Shown here piece by piece: positions 35,301-44,454 of a DNA stretch of 64,000 nt. The translations under genes and the position numbers were made by a program. The stretch is from the NCBI GenBank assembly GCA_903864275.1, contig CAIPFE010000049.1:1-64000 (forward strand). Reading direction: 5' to 3'. The notes beneath the pieces were generated by a model, which saw only the letters and a program-made list of their open reading frames with translations, was not told the origin of the DNA and made no database searches. Within the stretch, counting starts at the first letter, position 1. Each line of letters opens with the position of its first letter. Origin of the DNA: an uncultured Mucilaginibacter sp. Lineage in GTDB: Bacteria > Bacteroidota > Bacteroidia > Sphingobacteriales > Sphingobacteriaceae.

Positions 35301-38300
35301 ATGTTAAAAAAGCTTATTTTTTTTATAACCTTACTACCTCTTAGCTGCTTCGCGCAATTCACGATATCTGCACGGGTTTTAAATCAGGGCAGTACAAAGC
35401 CGGTAGCAAATGCAAGTGTGTTTTTAAGCAACTCATCTATCGGTACAAAAACTGCCAATGATGGCACTTTTACATTATATAATGCAAAGCCGGGAAAGTA
35501 TGAATTAGTAATATCAATTATTGGATTTGAAAAGTATAATCAAACTATAACAGTAGACAATAACAATATCACCTTGCCTGATATTTTGATATTTCCTAAA
35601 ACTATATTATTAAGTGAAGTGCAGATAAAGCCTGTAGTTGACCCCAACACGGGAAGGAATTATGACTGGTTTAAAGAAGAACTTTTAGGGACTTCGGAAC
35701 TTGCCGGAGAATGTAAAGTACTTAACCCTGACGTACTTAAACTCGATTATGACGAAAAAACCAACATACTTACGGCATCGTCACAGGATTTTTTGGAAAT
35801 TGAAAATGATGCATTGGGATATAAAATAAAATACCTGTTAACTGATTTTAAGTTGGATAACGGGCCTTTTGCGAAATTTCGTCTCGATTACCAGGGTTCT
35901 GTTTTATTCGAAGAAATGAATGGTACGCCTTCACAGGAAAAACGCTGGCAAAGGCGCAGGCAGGAAGTTTATGAGGGTTCACTTGTCCACTTTTTGCGTT
36001 CGGCCCTTGCTGACCGGATAGACCAGGAAGGTTTCAGGGCGTTATTGTTAAGGCGAGATGCGAACCCTGAAAGGCCAAAAGACAGTATAATTGAAGCTAA
36101 GATCAAATTTTATAAAACCCTAAGGCGGAAAGGATATGAAAGGGATGATTCTTTATCTTTTTGGGTAAAAAAAAATAAGCTGCCAAAAATAATTGAAAAG
36201 CTTGTAACAGTTCCTTTAAAGAAAGACGCTATTCTAAAACCCACAAACCAGCAGGGAGTGTTTGCATTTGGGCCCGGAAGTGATAAAGACGCACTTTATA
36301 TCACTTATAACAAGCATCATCATTTTCGTACCGACTTGTTGTCTTCTTACTTGAATAACCTCGACAACAAAGAAGCAACGCTGATTAGGTTTGATACTTC
36401 CTATATTTTTTTTGACAGGAATGGTGCAGTATTTAATCCTAACAGTTTAATATTTAGCGGCGTATGGGGTAGGGCTCGTGTAGCCGAGCTCTTACCTGTA
36501 GATTATCAAGCGCCCGAAAACCCCGATGTCCAGGAGGACAGTACGGTTGTCAACAATATTTTTTCAAAGCTAAATAGTTTCAACGCAACGCATATTCCCG
36601 AAAAAGCTTACCTGCAATTAGACAAACCTTATTACGCGGCCGGGGATACCATTTATTTTAAAGCATACGTAACTATGGGTGAGCAACACGAGTTTTCAAA
36701 CTTAAGTGGCGTATTGCATGTAGATTTGATAAACACCCATAATAAGATAGACCAATCCATAAAACTACAAATAGACAGCGGCTTAACCTGGGGTGATTTT
36801 GCGCTGCCCGATTCATTGCCAAAGGGTAATTACCGCGTAAGGGCTTATACCCAATGGATGCTGAATGATAGCGACCCGGCTTTCTTTGAAAAAAATATCG
36901 AAGTCGGTTCAATAAACAATAAGCAAATTCCCGAAAACTTTGTGCGTAAACCGCTACAAACATTAAGCAATAAAGCTGATATACAATTTTTTCCGGAGGG
37001 CGGCAGCCTTGCAACGAATATCCGTTCAAAAGTCGCGTTTAAAGCAATTGGCGCAAACGGGTTGGGTATTAATGTACAAGGAGAAATACTTGATAATAAG
37101 GATAATGAAATTACCGGTGTCTCATCTATCCATTTGGGTATGGGCTATTTTTATCTGAAACCCGAAGAAGGGAAAACCTATAAAGCAAAGCTAACTTACG
37201 CCAATGGGGAACAAAGCGTGGTTGATCTGCCTATCCCCGATGCAAAGGGCATAGTTTTGTCTGTTAATAACGATCAAATCCCGGAAGCAACTGTAACGTT
37301 ACAGGTAAATAAGGCTTATTACCGGAAAAACAAAGATAAGGATTTCGTATTGGTGATCTATTCGGGCGGCGCAGCTACAACTATTGTACGCACACTCGAC
37401 AGCCCAACGGTTAGGCTTGATATTTTAAAAAGGCACCTTCACACAGGCATTACTATAGTAACCCTATTTTCGCCAGCGGGCGAACCGTTATGTGAACGCT
37501 TACTGTTTATACAAAATTATGCCCAGCTCAACCTCGGTATAAGCAGTGATAAAACCCTATATGTCAAAAGAGAAAAAGTAAATATAAAACTGACTGCTAT
37601 CAACCGGGCCGGCGACCCAGCGCATGGTCATTTTTCAGTATCGGTAACCGATGAAAACAAAGTCCCGGAAGATGAGGATAATGAAAACACGATCTTAAAC
37701 AACCTTTTGCTCACATCAGACCTTAAGGGTTATGTGGAACAACCCAACTATTATTTCAACGATACAAGCTCTATAGCTGCTAAAAACCTGGATATATTAA
37801 TGCTTACCCAGGGTTATCGTCGGTTTACATGGAAACAGGTACTCGATAGTAGTAACACTCCTATTGCTTACCAATCAGAAAAGGGGCTCGAAATTAACGG
37901 CATGGTAAAAAATCTGGCCGATAAACCCGTCACAGGAGGGATGGTTAACTTAATACCGGCAAAAAGCGGTGCAGTATTAAGCAGCGTTACAGATGATAAA
38001 GGGATATTTCATTTCTCGAACCTTATTTTTAACGATACCACCCATTTTGTATTGAGTGCGGTGAATGCGAAAGGGAAGAACTCAACTAAGATCACTTATT
38101 TTGCCAAAAAGCCGGAACCTGTAATAACTGCAAACCAAAATCAGAATATGACGGTGCCGGAAACCAACATGGCATCTTACCTTCAAAACGCTAAAGATAA
38201 CCAGAACGAACTTATCAATTATGGTCAGGGAAAAGGTATAATGTTAAAAGAAGTTAAGATAAAGAATAAAAAATTGGACGATCAATATAATACACAAAAC

Positions 38301-38963
38301 CTAGCAGGTGCCGGAAATGCCGATCAGGTGATGCACAGTGAAGAAATAGAAAGGGTTCAGGGGTCACTCGCTACAAGTTTGAATGGAAGATTGCATGGGG
38401 TTAGTTTTGTAAGACAGCCGGGTGGACAAATAGTACCTGTTTTAACCCTTAAAATAATGGATGCTATGCCGTACAATCCCCCGCAGCCAATGCTTGTAAT
38501 TGTGGATGGGACAATTATAAATGGCGACCCCAATGGCCCCTTGCCCGACATTGATTTTCTTAATGTAAATGAAGTTGAAACTATTGAAGTTCTAAAAAAT
38601 GCGGGCACATCGATCTATGGAATGAGCGGGGCCAACGGGGTATTAATAATTACCACCAAACATGGCGGACGAGGAGATATTAGAGATATTGCCTCCATCG
38701 GTATTTTACCTATCTCCCCGATGGGCTTTTATAAGGCACGTGAATTCTATTCCCCGAAATATGATAACACTGGTCAGCATCATAGACAGCTCGACCTGCG
38801 CTCGACGATCTACTGGCAGCCTGAGATTAAAACGGACAACGAAGGCAGCGCTGGTTTTGAATATTATAATGCTGACGGCACAGGTACCTATAAAATAACA
38901 ATCGAAGGTATTGATATGAATGGTAATATCGGCAGGCAGGTTTATAGGTATGAGGTGAAGTAA
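35301..38963 (+). CDS. Envelope protein with TonB-plug and macroglobulin-like domains, no barrel
   Basis: 1220 aa. The ATG at 35301 starts a signal peptide (LIFFITLLPLSCFAQ). A carboxypeptidase-D-like regulatory domain follows (SARVLNQGSTKPVANASVFL). Near residue 435 a macroglobulin MG2-type strand block appears (YLQLDKPYYAAGDTIYFKAY). A second regulatory-like domain is near 863 (GMVKNLADKPVTGGMVNLIP). Near 1003-1127 there is a TonB-receptor plug (ATSLNGRLHGVSFV, PPQPMLVIVDGTIINGD, VLKNAGTSIYGMSGANGVLI). The protein ends soon after, with no room for a 22-strand barrel. Such proteins are known in Bacteroidota, but their role is unclear to me. Its place between precursor and exporter suggests a role in outer-membrane passage, surface display or self-protection (inference). 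Confidence 0.85.
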   Translation: MLKKLIFFITLLPLSCFAQFTISARVLNQGSTKPVANASVFLSNSSIGTKTANDGTFTLYNAKPGKYELVISIIGFEKYNQTITVDNNNITLPDILIFPKTILLSEVQIKPVVDPNTGRNYDWFKEELLGTSELAGECKVLNPDVLKLDYDEKTNILTASSQDFLEIENDALGYKIKYLLTDFKLDNGPFAKFRLDYQGSVLFEEMNGTPSQEKRWQRRRQEVYEGSLVHFLRSALADRIDQEGFRALLLRRDANPERPKDSIIEAKIKFYKTLRRKGYERDDSLSFWVKKNKLPKIIEKLVTVPLKKDAILKPTNQQGVFAFGPGSDKDALYITYNKHHHFRTDLLSSYLNNLDNKEATLIRFDTSYIFFDRNGAVFNPNSLIFSGVWGRARVAELLPVDYQAPENPDVQEDSTVVNNIFSKLNSFNATHIPEKAYLQLDKPYYAAGDTIYFKAYVTMGEQHEFSNLSGVLHVDLINTHNKIDQSIKLQIDSGLTWGDFALPDSLPKGNYRVRAYTQWMLNDSDPAFFEKNIEVGSINNKQIPENFVRKPLQTLSNKADIQFFPEGGSLATNIRSKVAFKAIGANGLGINVQGEILDNKDNEITGVSSIHLGMGYFYLKPEEGKTYKAKLTYANGEQSVVDLPIPDAKGIVLSVNNDQIPEATVTLQVNKAYYRKNKDKDFVLVIYSGGAATTIVRTLDSPTVRLDILKRHLHTGITIVTLFSPAGEPLCERLLFIQNYAQLNLGISSDKTLYVKREKVNIKLTAINRAGDPAHGHFSVSVTDENKVPEDEDNENTILNNLLLTSDLKGYVEQPNYYFNDTSSIAAKNLDILMLTQGYRRFTWKQVLDSSNTPIAYQSEKGLEINGMVKNLADKPVTGGMVNLIPAKSGAVLSSVTDDKGIFHFSNLIFNDTTHFVLSAVNAKGKNSTKITYFAKKPEPVITANQNQNMTVPETNMASYLQNAKDNQNELINYGQGKGIMLKEVKIKNKKLDDQYNTQNLAGAGNADQVMHSEEIERVQGSLATSLNGRLHGVSFVRQPGGQIVPVLTLKIMDAMPYNPPQPMLVIVDGTIINGDPNGPLPDIDFLNVNEVETIEVLKNAGTSIYGMSGANGVLIITTKHGGRGDIRDIASIGILPISPMGFYKAREFYSPKYDNTGQHHRQLDLRSTIYWQPEIKTDNEGSAGFEYYNADGTGTYKITIEGIDMNGNIGRQVYRYEVK

Positions 38964-38975
38964 CAAACAGCAACA

Positions 38976-39842
38976 ATGCAATTGTCCAAAACAATAGCCT
39001 TACTTACCTGCTTTATCGGAAAATTACCGTGGTATTTCGATTATTTTGTCTATTCCTGTAAATACAATCCATCTATTGATTTTTATATTATTACCGATGA
39101 TTCTAATTACACAAGAAAGGTACCGGATAATGTTAAGTTGATTCATAAAACACTGAACGAAGTAAGTTTACTCGCTACTGAAAAATTAGGCTTCTCAATT
39201 AATATTAGCTGTGGATATAAATTATGCGATTTTAAACCCGCTTATGGGGTAATTTTTTCTGACTTATTAACTAGATATGATTTTTGGGGGCACTGTGATA
39301 TAGATATCATTTTTGGCAATATCCGTGATTTTATAACAGATGAATTGCTTAACGATTATGAGCTTATAAGTGTGCGGCACGATTGGCTTTCAGGATGTTT
39401 TTTGCTTTACAAAAATAGTCAGAAGTTGAACACATTATTTTTACATAGTAAAGATTATAAAAAAGTATTCAGCACGGACAAACATTATTGTTTTGACGAA
39501 ACTAATTTTGCACATGACGCATTTACGGAGGGAAAGCCATACTATGAAATCGAAACAGAAATAGAAAGCATGATGCACGTGGTGAAAAAAATGGAAGCCG
39601 TAAATTATATAAACCCTTTTTTTGATTTTTTTATTATTGAAGGTACGCCGGGCAAATTGAAATGGGAAGATGGGAGAATGTGTTACAGGAATAAATACGA
39701 AATACTCTTTTATCATTTAATATATTTCAAAAAGCGATATCATCCAAAAACAAATAACGTGAATATTCCAGACAGCTTTGCCATAAGCCCGACTAAAATA
39801 TACCACCAAACAAAATCTAAAATTATCACCAATGAGTTTTAA
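38976..39842 (+). CDS. DUF6625 family putative glycosyltransferase
   Basis: A 288-aa soluble protein of GT-A appearance: KTIALLTCFIGKLPWYFDYF opens the fold and YDFWGHCDIDIIFGNI contains a DxD metal/sugar-nucleotide motif, typical of DUF6625 proteins found in polysaccharide and peptide loci. It starts 12 bp after the receptor-like gene and its last 11 bp overlap the start of the C39 exporter, so the three are translationally linked. This tight coupling to the exporter, rather than to the distant GT61/GT4 pair, makes the secreted peptide a plausible acceptor, but a cell-surface acceptor is equally possible. Confidence 0.82.
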   Translation: MQLSKTIALLTCFIGKLPWYFDYFVYSCKYNPSIDFYIITDDSNYTRKVPDNVKLIHKTLNEVSLLATEKLGFSINISCGYKLCDFKPAYGVIFSDLLTRYDFWGHCDIDIIFGNIRDFITDELLNDYELISVRHDWLSGCFLLYKNSQKLNTLFLHSKDYKKVFSTDKHYCFDETNFAHDAFTEGKPYYEIETEIESMMHVVKKMEAVNYINPFFDFFIIEGTPGKLKWEDGRMCYRNKYEILFYHLIYFKKRYHPKTNNVNIPDSFAISPTKIYHQTKSKIITNEF

Positions 39843-42009
39843 ATTTTACAAGCAACATGATGGAATGGATTGTGGCCCAACATGCCTTCGCATGATTGCG
39901 AAACATTACGGGCAGAATTATAGGCAGCAAACGCTTAATAAAATGTGCGAGATCAATAGGGAGGGTGTTTCTCTGTTGGGTATCAGCGACGCCGCCGAGA
40001 AAATTGGCTTCCGTACATTAGGCGCCAAGCTAAATTCGCAACAATTAAAACAAGCCGAGCTGCCCTGCATTTTGCATTGGCGGCAATACCATTTTGTGGT
40101 ACTTTATAAAATTAAAAATAATAAATACTTTTTGGCCGACCCTGCCGCCGGCTTAGTTATACTTGAGGAAGCAGACTTCAACAGTAGCTGGCAGTCGGAC
40201 AAAGAAAATACTGAAGGTATCGCGCTTCTACTGACCCCTACGCCGCAATTTTACGAACAGGAAGATGAAAAAGGCAGCGAGGTACGATGGTCTTTCCTAC
40301 TACGGTATTTGATAACCTATCGTAAATTAGTTATCCAGCTAATATTTGGCATGGGCATGGGCTGTTTGCTACAGCTTATCACGCCTTTTTTAACGCAATC
40401 CATTGTTGATATTGGCATCAATACCCGTAACCTAAATTTTATCTATATTATACTTATTGCGCAAACCGCGCTTATCATTGGGCGGGTAAGCGTGGAATTC
40501 ATCCGGTCGTGGATATTGCTGCATATCAGTACAAGGGTAAATATCTCCATCCTCACCGATTTCTTGATTAAACTCATGAAATTGCCGATGAGCTTTTTCG
40601 ATACCAAAATGATGGGTGATATTATGCAGCGGATGAGTGATCAAAGAAATATCCAAACCTTTTTAACCGGCTCAACGCTAACCACGATGTTTTCCATGTT
40701 CAACCTGCTGGTTTTCTCGGTGGTGCTGGCCTATTACAATATCAGTATTTTCTTTGTGTTCGTGGTAAGCAGTACGTTGTACACGGCCTGGATAGTGCTT
40801 TTTTTAAAGCGCCGCCGCTCGCTTAACTACAAAAGCTTTGACGTTTCGGCCAAAAACCAAAGCAGCATTGTACAACTGATAGGCGGAATGCAGGAAATAA
40901 AGCTGAACAACTGCGAGCAGCAAAAGCGCTGGGAGTGGGAACACATTCAGGCCCGGTTATTTAAATTTAATGTAAAAACCCTTGCGCTTAGCCAGTACCA
41001 GCAGGGCGGCGCAACTTTTATCAATGAAGGTAAAAACATACTGATCACTTTTTTAAGCGCCGAAGCGGTAATCAATGGTAACTTAACTTTGGGCGCCATG
41101 GTAGCTATACAATATATTGTCGGCCAGTTAAGCAGCCCGATTGAACAGTTATTAGGTTTTATACAGGGTTTCCAGGATGCGAAGATCAGTTTGGAGCGGT
41201 TGAACGAAATCCACCAGATGCAGGATGAAGAGCCTGCCGGTAAAGAATGGAACCATATACTTCCCGAAAATAAAAGTCTGTCCATTAATAACCTCACGTT
41301 TCGGTATCCGGGCGCAGGCAATGAACCCGTGCTTGAAAATATAAATCTGCAAATCCCGGAAGGTAAAACCACCGCGATTGTAGGTATGAGCGGCAGCGGT
41401 AAAACCACCATATTAAAGTTACTGCTCCGGTTTTACGAGCCTCAAAAAGGGGAAATAAAAGTAGGCGATCAGCCCATCAGTAATATTGGCTTTAAAACCT
41501 GGCGCGGCCAATGCGGCGTAGTAATGCAGGACGGCTTTATTTTCTCGGATAATATTGAACGTAATATTGCGGTAGGGGATGAATATCCCGACAAAATAAA
41601 ACTGCGGCATGCGATCAAAGTAGCCAACATACAGGATTTTATTGACAGCTTGCCCTTGGGCCTCAACACGAAAATAGGAGCCGAAGGTAATGGCATAAGC
41701 CAGGGCCAGCGCCAAAGGATGCTGATAGCACGGGCGGTTTACAAAGACCCGCAGTACCTGTTCTTTGACGAGGCCACCAATGCGCTTGACGCCAATAACG
41801 AGCGGATAATTATGAATAACCTGCACGAGTTTTTTACACGGCGTACGGTGATCATCGTGGCGCACCGCCTAAGCACGGTAAGCAACGCCGATAATATTAT
41901 TGTGCTTGATAAAGGCCGCATTATCGAGCAGGGTACGCATCATGAGTTAACGTCTCTGAAGGGAGACTACTATCAGTTGGTTAAAAACCAATTGGAATTG
42001 GGGACGTGA
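39832..42009 (+). CDS. Peptidase-containing ABC exporter (C39 family)
   Basis: A 725-aa bacteriocin-type exporter that removes the leader and pumps out the peptide. The C39 domain (1-~130) has catalytic Cys14 in DGMDCGPTC, His87 in QYHFVVLY and Asp103 in LADPAAG. The ABC membrane domain (about 150-430) has a typical six-segment pattern. The ATPase domain has Walker A GMSGSGKTT (near 520), a signature ISQGQRQR (near 621, Gln for the usual second Gly) and Walker B YLFFDEATNALD. The leader of the peptide at 34813 fits this peptidase class. The start lies inside the DUF6625 gene. Confidence 0.95.
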   Translation: MSFKFYKQHDGMDCGPTCLRMIAKHYGQNYRQQTLNKMCEINREGVSLLGISDAAEKIGFRTLGAKLNSQQLKQAELPCILHWRQYHFVVLYKIKNNKYFLADPAAGLVILEEADFNSSWQSDKENTEGIALLLTPTPQFYEQEDEKGSEVRWSFLLRYLITYRKLVIQLIFGMGMGCLLQLITPFLTQSIVDIGINTRNLNFIYIILIAQTALIIGRVSVEFIRSWILLHISTRVNISILTDFLIKLMKLPMSFFDTKMMGDIMQRMSDQRNIQTFLTGSTLTTMFSMFNLLVFSVVLAYYNISIFFVFVVSSTLYTAWIVLFLKRRRSLNYKSFDVSAKNQSSIVQLIGGMQEIKLNNCEQQKRWEWEHIQARLFKFNVKTLALSQYQQGGATFINEGKNILITFLSAEAVINGNLTLGAMVAIQYIVGQLSSPIEQLLGFIQGFQDAKISLERLNEIHQMQDEEPAGKEWNHILPENKSLSINNLTFRYPGAGNEPVLENINLQIPEGKTTAIVGMSGSGKTTILKLLLRFYEPQKGEIKVGDQPISNIGFKTWRGQCGVVMQDGFIFSDNIERNIAVGDEYPDKIKLRHAIKVANIQDFIDSLPLGLNTKIGAEGNGISQGQRQRMLIARAVYKDPQYLFFDEATNALDANNERIIMNNLHEFFTRRTVIIVAHRLSTVSNADNIIVLDKGRIIEQGTHHELTSLKGDYYQLVKNQLELGT

Positions 42010-42052
42010 TTAGTCATTAGGTCATTGGTTTAGTTTACCTTAACATTTAAAT

Positions 42053-42808
42053 ATGCCATCTATTTATACAGATACAAATCTTCCGTCCCGTCATTCGGGT
42101 GATATACAGGATATTATAACTACAGTCCCTTCGTGGCTGCTGCGGTGGGGAATTACCTTATTTTTCGGAATATTGGTTTTGATTATTGGGCTTGCCGCCT
42201 TTATCCGGTACCCATATGTTATTAAGACCCAATTAAAAATAGATTCGTTAAACCCGCCAAAACCAGTAGCAACAAAAATACCTGGTAAATTAATTAAGTT
42301 GATGATAACCCAAAATCAAACCGTAATTGCTGAGCAGCCATTAGCCTGGCTGGAAAGTACAGTTGATAATAATAAGTATCTAATGGTTGCCCCACAGGCT
42401 GGCAGGGTCGTATTTGCAAGTATTATACAGGAAGACCAGGAATTAAACATGAACCAAGAGGTTTTTTATATCATTCCGGCCAATGAAGAATTTTTTGGGG
42501 AAATGGTTATACCTCAGGATAACATGGGTAAAATAAAGGAAGGGCAGCAAGTTTTAATTAAGCTTAAAGCTTATCCTTTCGAAGAATACGGAATGATTAG
42601 CGGAAAGATTAAAAATTTAGCGGAAGTTCCGAATAAGGATGGTGTTTTTATATCGACGGTTGATTTTAAAATAAAAACCTCATCCGATCTGAAAAAACCG
42701 ATCCATTTAAAACGAGGGATGATGGCCGACGCTGAAATCGTAACACAGGATGCAACCGTTTTACAGCGCCTTAGTCGAAGCTTTTTTAAAACTGTCAGTA
42801 GTAAATAA
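42053..42808 (+). CDS. Short HlyD-like membrane-fusion protein lacking the coiled-coil hairpin
   Basis: 251 aa, against roughly 400 or more for typical Bacteroidota HlyD partners of C39 exporters. One membrane anchor spans about residues 31-51. The first lipoyl half (ATKIPGKLIKLMITQNQTVI) runs into LAWLESTVDNN and then directly into KYLMVAPQAGRVVFASIIQE, the second lipoyl half, with no long helical hairpin between. A beta-barrel part follows (GEMVIPQDNMGKIKEGQQVL) and the usual C-terminal region. The frame is intact, so this is a clean hairpin loss rather than a broken gene. It lies 43 bp after the exporter. Without the hairpin it cannot reach a TolC-like protein in the usual way. Confidence 0.87.
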   Translation: MPSIYTDTNLPSRHSGDIQDIITTVPSWLLRWGITLFFGILVLIIGLAAFIRYPYVIKTQLKIDSLNPPKPVATKIPGKLIKLMITQNQTVIAEQPLAWLESTVDNNKYLMVAPQAGRVVFASIIQEDQELNMNQEVFYIIPANEEFFGEMVIPQDNMGKIKEGQQVLIKLKAYPFEEYGMISGKIKNLAEVPNKDGVFISTVDFKIKTSSDLKKPIHLKRGMMADAEIVTQDATVLQRLSRSFFKTVSSK

Positions 42809-42847
42809 AAAAGTCATATTATGTGACGACGACTTCTCGTTTACCTT

Positions 42848-43474
42848 CTAATGATTAAATCGTCGTTTACTCAATTTCTTTAACACGGGTTTTCTGACTG
42901 TTTTAATCGTTTTTGTTAACAGTAATCGGCCATTTTCCATTCTAATAACTATTTTCTCTGCTTGCTCAGGATTGCTCATATAAATGCTGTCAGCCCATTT
43001 TGTGGAACTTGTGTCAACTTGCCGCAGCAAACGGTACTTAATATCAACTGCCTGTAAACGGTCGTTCTCTGACAACAAATGGCCGCATAATCCTGTACTG
43101 ATAGCCGTTACAATTAACAATATCATTCCGGCAATAATCCAGCCCTTAGTTTTAAAATCAAACTGGTGTTTAACTTTTACGGGTAATGCTTTTTGTATGG
43201 CCTCCAATATACCTTTTGATTCAGTTAATGTATTTTGGATTTGCCCTGCCGGGTAACTGATATTTAGTTGGCCTACGACCGTCTTTAATGCTTCACTTTC
43301 CTTATTGTATTTAAGCAAAAAGACTTCAAAAGTTCGTTTTAATGCTTCAAAGTGAGGTGTATAATCGGTGATTTTTATTTCTCGCTTATCAATTTCGGTC
43401 ACTTTTTTAACAATGCTATCCATTAATTCATCTACCCCGTCCATCCTTTCGGTAAGTTCATGTAATTCTTTCAT
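42848..43474 (-). CDS. Membrane-anchored coiled-coil protein of mobilization operon
   Basis: 208 aa. A helical N-terminal half (ELTERMDGVDELMDSIVKKV) leads to one membrane segment (GWIIAGMILLIVTAISTGLCG, about residues 110-130), then a basic C-terminus ending KKLSKRRFNH. Genes of this type commonly follow the relaxase in Bacteroidota mobilizable elements. Its start overlaps the relaxase stop by 4 bp (ATGA). The function is unknown; it may link the relaxosome to the membrane (inference). Confidence 0.75.
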   Translation of the reverse strand: MKELHELTERMDGVDELMDSIVKKVTEIDKREIKITDYTPHFEALKRTFEVFLLKYNKESEALKTVVGQLNISYPAGQIQNTLTESKGILEAIQKALPVKVKHQFDFKTKGWIIAGMILLIVTAISTGLCGHLLSENDRLQAVDIKYRLLRQVDTSSTKWADSIYMSNPEQAEKIVIRMENGRLLLTKTIKTVRKPVLKKLSKRRFNH

Positions 43475-44454
43475 CTTGATATTCCCGCGCTTTGTTCATG
43501 TTCCTGTTTCTTTTTCCTTTTTCTTTCCGGTGTATCATCCTCCTCCGGCATATTTTCAAGCAGGCCGCCTAACAATTGAGTTCCTGTTGATAATACTTGC
43601 TTTAGGTAATGTGTTTCCGGTGCCGGCTTCAGGTAAGTAGTTTGCTCCGGCCTTTGCAGATTGCTTTTTCCCTGTTCAGGGTTTTTCATAGCCTCCCTTA
43701 ACTGATCTGCTAAATTCTTTTCCGGCTTTGCCTGCTGCTCAATTGCCTGGCTAAGCCTTGCATAACTTAAACTGCGGTCAATCTCCGACCCTTTAAACTT
43801 ATATTCACCCTTGCTGAAACTAACACCCTGTATCTCATTTGTGCCGCTTTTGTATTTGTAAAGCATACCAATTCCCTGTTTTGCCAATACCTGTTTAAGT
43901 TCATTAAGGGTTTTTACTTTTTTGCTGGCCGACTTAATGGCATCGAACAATTCATATTTTATCTTATCCTTGCCTTTAAGTTGCTTCCGATTTACCTGTT
44001 CTTTTCCCGGTGATATATAAAGGCCATGCTTTAAAGTCATATCCTTACATACTTTGACATTCCGTTGCTTTTGAAAATTATCAGCTATGGTTTTACCGTT
44101 ATTATCAACCCTGTTGTAAACAATGTGTATATGCGGGTGATCCCTGTCCTGGTGCTTAACAATTAAATACTGCGTATCCTGTATCTTCATTTTTTGCAAA
44201 TACTCTTTAGCCATATTTACCATTACTTCATCATTGAGCTTTGACAGATCGTTAATGCTCCAGCTTAAAGCAATGTGTCCAACTGCCTGTCCTAAATTCG
44301 GATTGTACTTTCTTTGCAGGTTAAAATCATTTATCGTTTGATTGGTTTCTTGTATCCGCACACCCGCTCCATCCAGTATTAAGGCATCTTGCTTTTGTAT
44401 TACATAGCGGATGCAACCGCCGAAACTTCTACCCGTTATCACTTTCCCTATCAT
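43471..44454 (-). CDS. Relaxase / mobilization nuclease
   Basis: A 327-aa relaxase of the Bacteroidota mobilization type. The N-terminus MIGKVITGRSFGGCIRYVI is characteristic, and the metal-binding histidines are in HQDRDHPHIHIVYNRVD. The nicking residue is not certain by eye; the N-terminal region carries Tyr17. The basic C-terminus (PERKRKKKQEH) should bind DNA. It nicks the transfer origin and pilots the strand into the recipient through a helper conjugation system. It overlaps the MobC-like gene by 26 bp upstream and the coiled-coil gene by 4 bp downstream. Confidence 0.92.
   Translation of the reverse strand: MIGKVITGRSFGGCIRYVIQKQDALILDGAGVRIQETNQTINDFNLQRKYNPNLGQAVGHIALSWSINDLSKLNDEVMVNMAKEYLQKMKIQDTQYLIVKHQDRDHPHIHIVYNRVDNNGKTIADNFQKQRNVKVCKDMTLKHGLYISPGKEQVNRKQLKGKDKIKYELFDAIKSASKKVKTLNELKQVLAKQGIGMLYKYKSGTNEIQGVSFSKGEYKFKGSEIDRSLSYARLSQAIEQQAKPEKNLADQLREAMKNPEQGKSNLQRPEQTTYLKPAPETHYLKQVLSTGTQLLGGLLENMPEEDDTPERKRKKKQEHEQSAGISR

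Noticed and set aside
29057..42808. Lanthipeptide, lasso or radical-SAM peptide class
   Set aside because: No LanB/LanC/LanM, asparagine-synthetase-like, or CxxxCxxC SAM enzymes are present near the precursor.
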